NCBI GenBank assembly: GCA_029865285.1
Contig: JAOUHE010000117.1
Span: forward strand, 1 to 5,374
Source: Chloroflexota bacterium
Lineage (GTDB): Bacteria > Chloroflexota > Limnocylindria > QHBO01
Length of the DNA stretch: 5,374 bases
Reading direction: 5' to 3'
Of this stretch, positions 5,333 through 5,374 are shown piece after piece (position 1 is the stretch's first letter; each line of letters begins with the position of its first letter). Below the pieces are notes generated by a model that saw only the letters and a list, made by a program, of their open reading frames with translations, was not told where the DNA came from and did not search any database. Position numbers and translations under genes: made by a program.

Positions 5333-5374
5333 AACTTCACGCGGCCGGCCCGCTGCGCGCAACTCGCGGCGGCC
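5329..5374 (+). CDS. Start of a probable third operon gene (truncated by window edge)
   Basis: An ATG at 5329 overlaps the kinase stop codon as ATGA and opens a frame reading MKLHAAGPLRATRGG to the window end. GGAAG (5320-5324) sits 4 bases upstream as a possible ribosome site. The arrangement is typical of translational coupling. Only 15 residues are visible, so no function can be assigned, and the frame might close soon after the edge. Confidence 0.35.
   Translation, partial: MKLHAAGPLRATRGG

Noticed and set aside
3827..5362. A minus-strand open frame of 511 codons antisense to the histidine kinase
   Set aside because: The plus strand encodes a complete kinase with all motifs. The antisense product is low-complexity (Arg, Gly, Gln, His, Ala) and shows no domain.
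1..5374. CRISPR array, insertion sequence, tRNA or rRNA
   Set aside because: No regularly spaced repeats, transposase-like frame, terminal inverted repeats, or RNA gene signatures were seen on either strand.

Overview
The window is GC-rich bacterial DNA with tightly packed genes. It carries a bL25/Ctc-type ribosomal protein with an acidic tail, a GlnA3/GlnA4-like glutamine synthetase homologue, and at least one promoter that looks close to leaderless. These fit a high-GC lineage such as Chloroflexota (Thermomicrobia-like) or Actinomycetota. No marker here settles the phylum, so this is a weak inference from composition and gene types.

Left half, minus strand (bases 1-3004). Reading leftward from the middle, a gene for ribosomal protein bL25 (3004-2321) is followed by a 255-base gap. 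That gap holds a plausible promoter and a GC-rich, potentially folded leader of about 190 nt. Next comes a 554-residue APC-superfamily permease of the amino acid/choline transporter type (2065-401). After an 82-base gap with a strong hairpin (350-380) comes the first 106 codons of a glutamine-synthetase-family enzyme (318-1), cut by the window edge. Permease plus GS-like ligase suggests import of an amine (polyamine, ethanolamine, GABA or amino acid) and its gamma-glutamylation in the cytoplasm, i.e. use of organic nitrogen.

Right half, plus strand (bases 3145-5374). Diverging from bL25 across a 140-base intergenic region is a complete two-component system: an OmpR/PhoB-type response regulator (3145-3840), overlapped by 20 bases by a membrane-bound histidine kinase (3821-5332). 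An ATGA overlap at 5329-5332 then opens a further reading frame that runs off the window, probably a third operon member. The kinase has two membrane segments flanking an extracytoplasmic domain of about 145 residues, so it should sense something outside the cytoplasm; its signal cannot be read from sequence.

The genes themselves belong to known families. I see no CRISPR array, mobile element, tRNA, rRNA or clearly novel system. The points most worth a second look are non-coding: the structured permease leader, the permease/GS intercistronic hairpin, and the TAGAAT box placed so close to the regulator's start codon that its mRNA may be leaderless.
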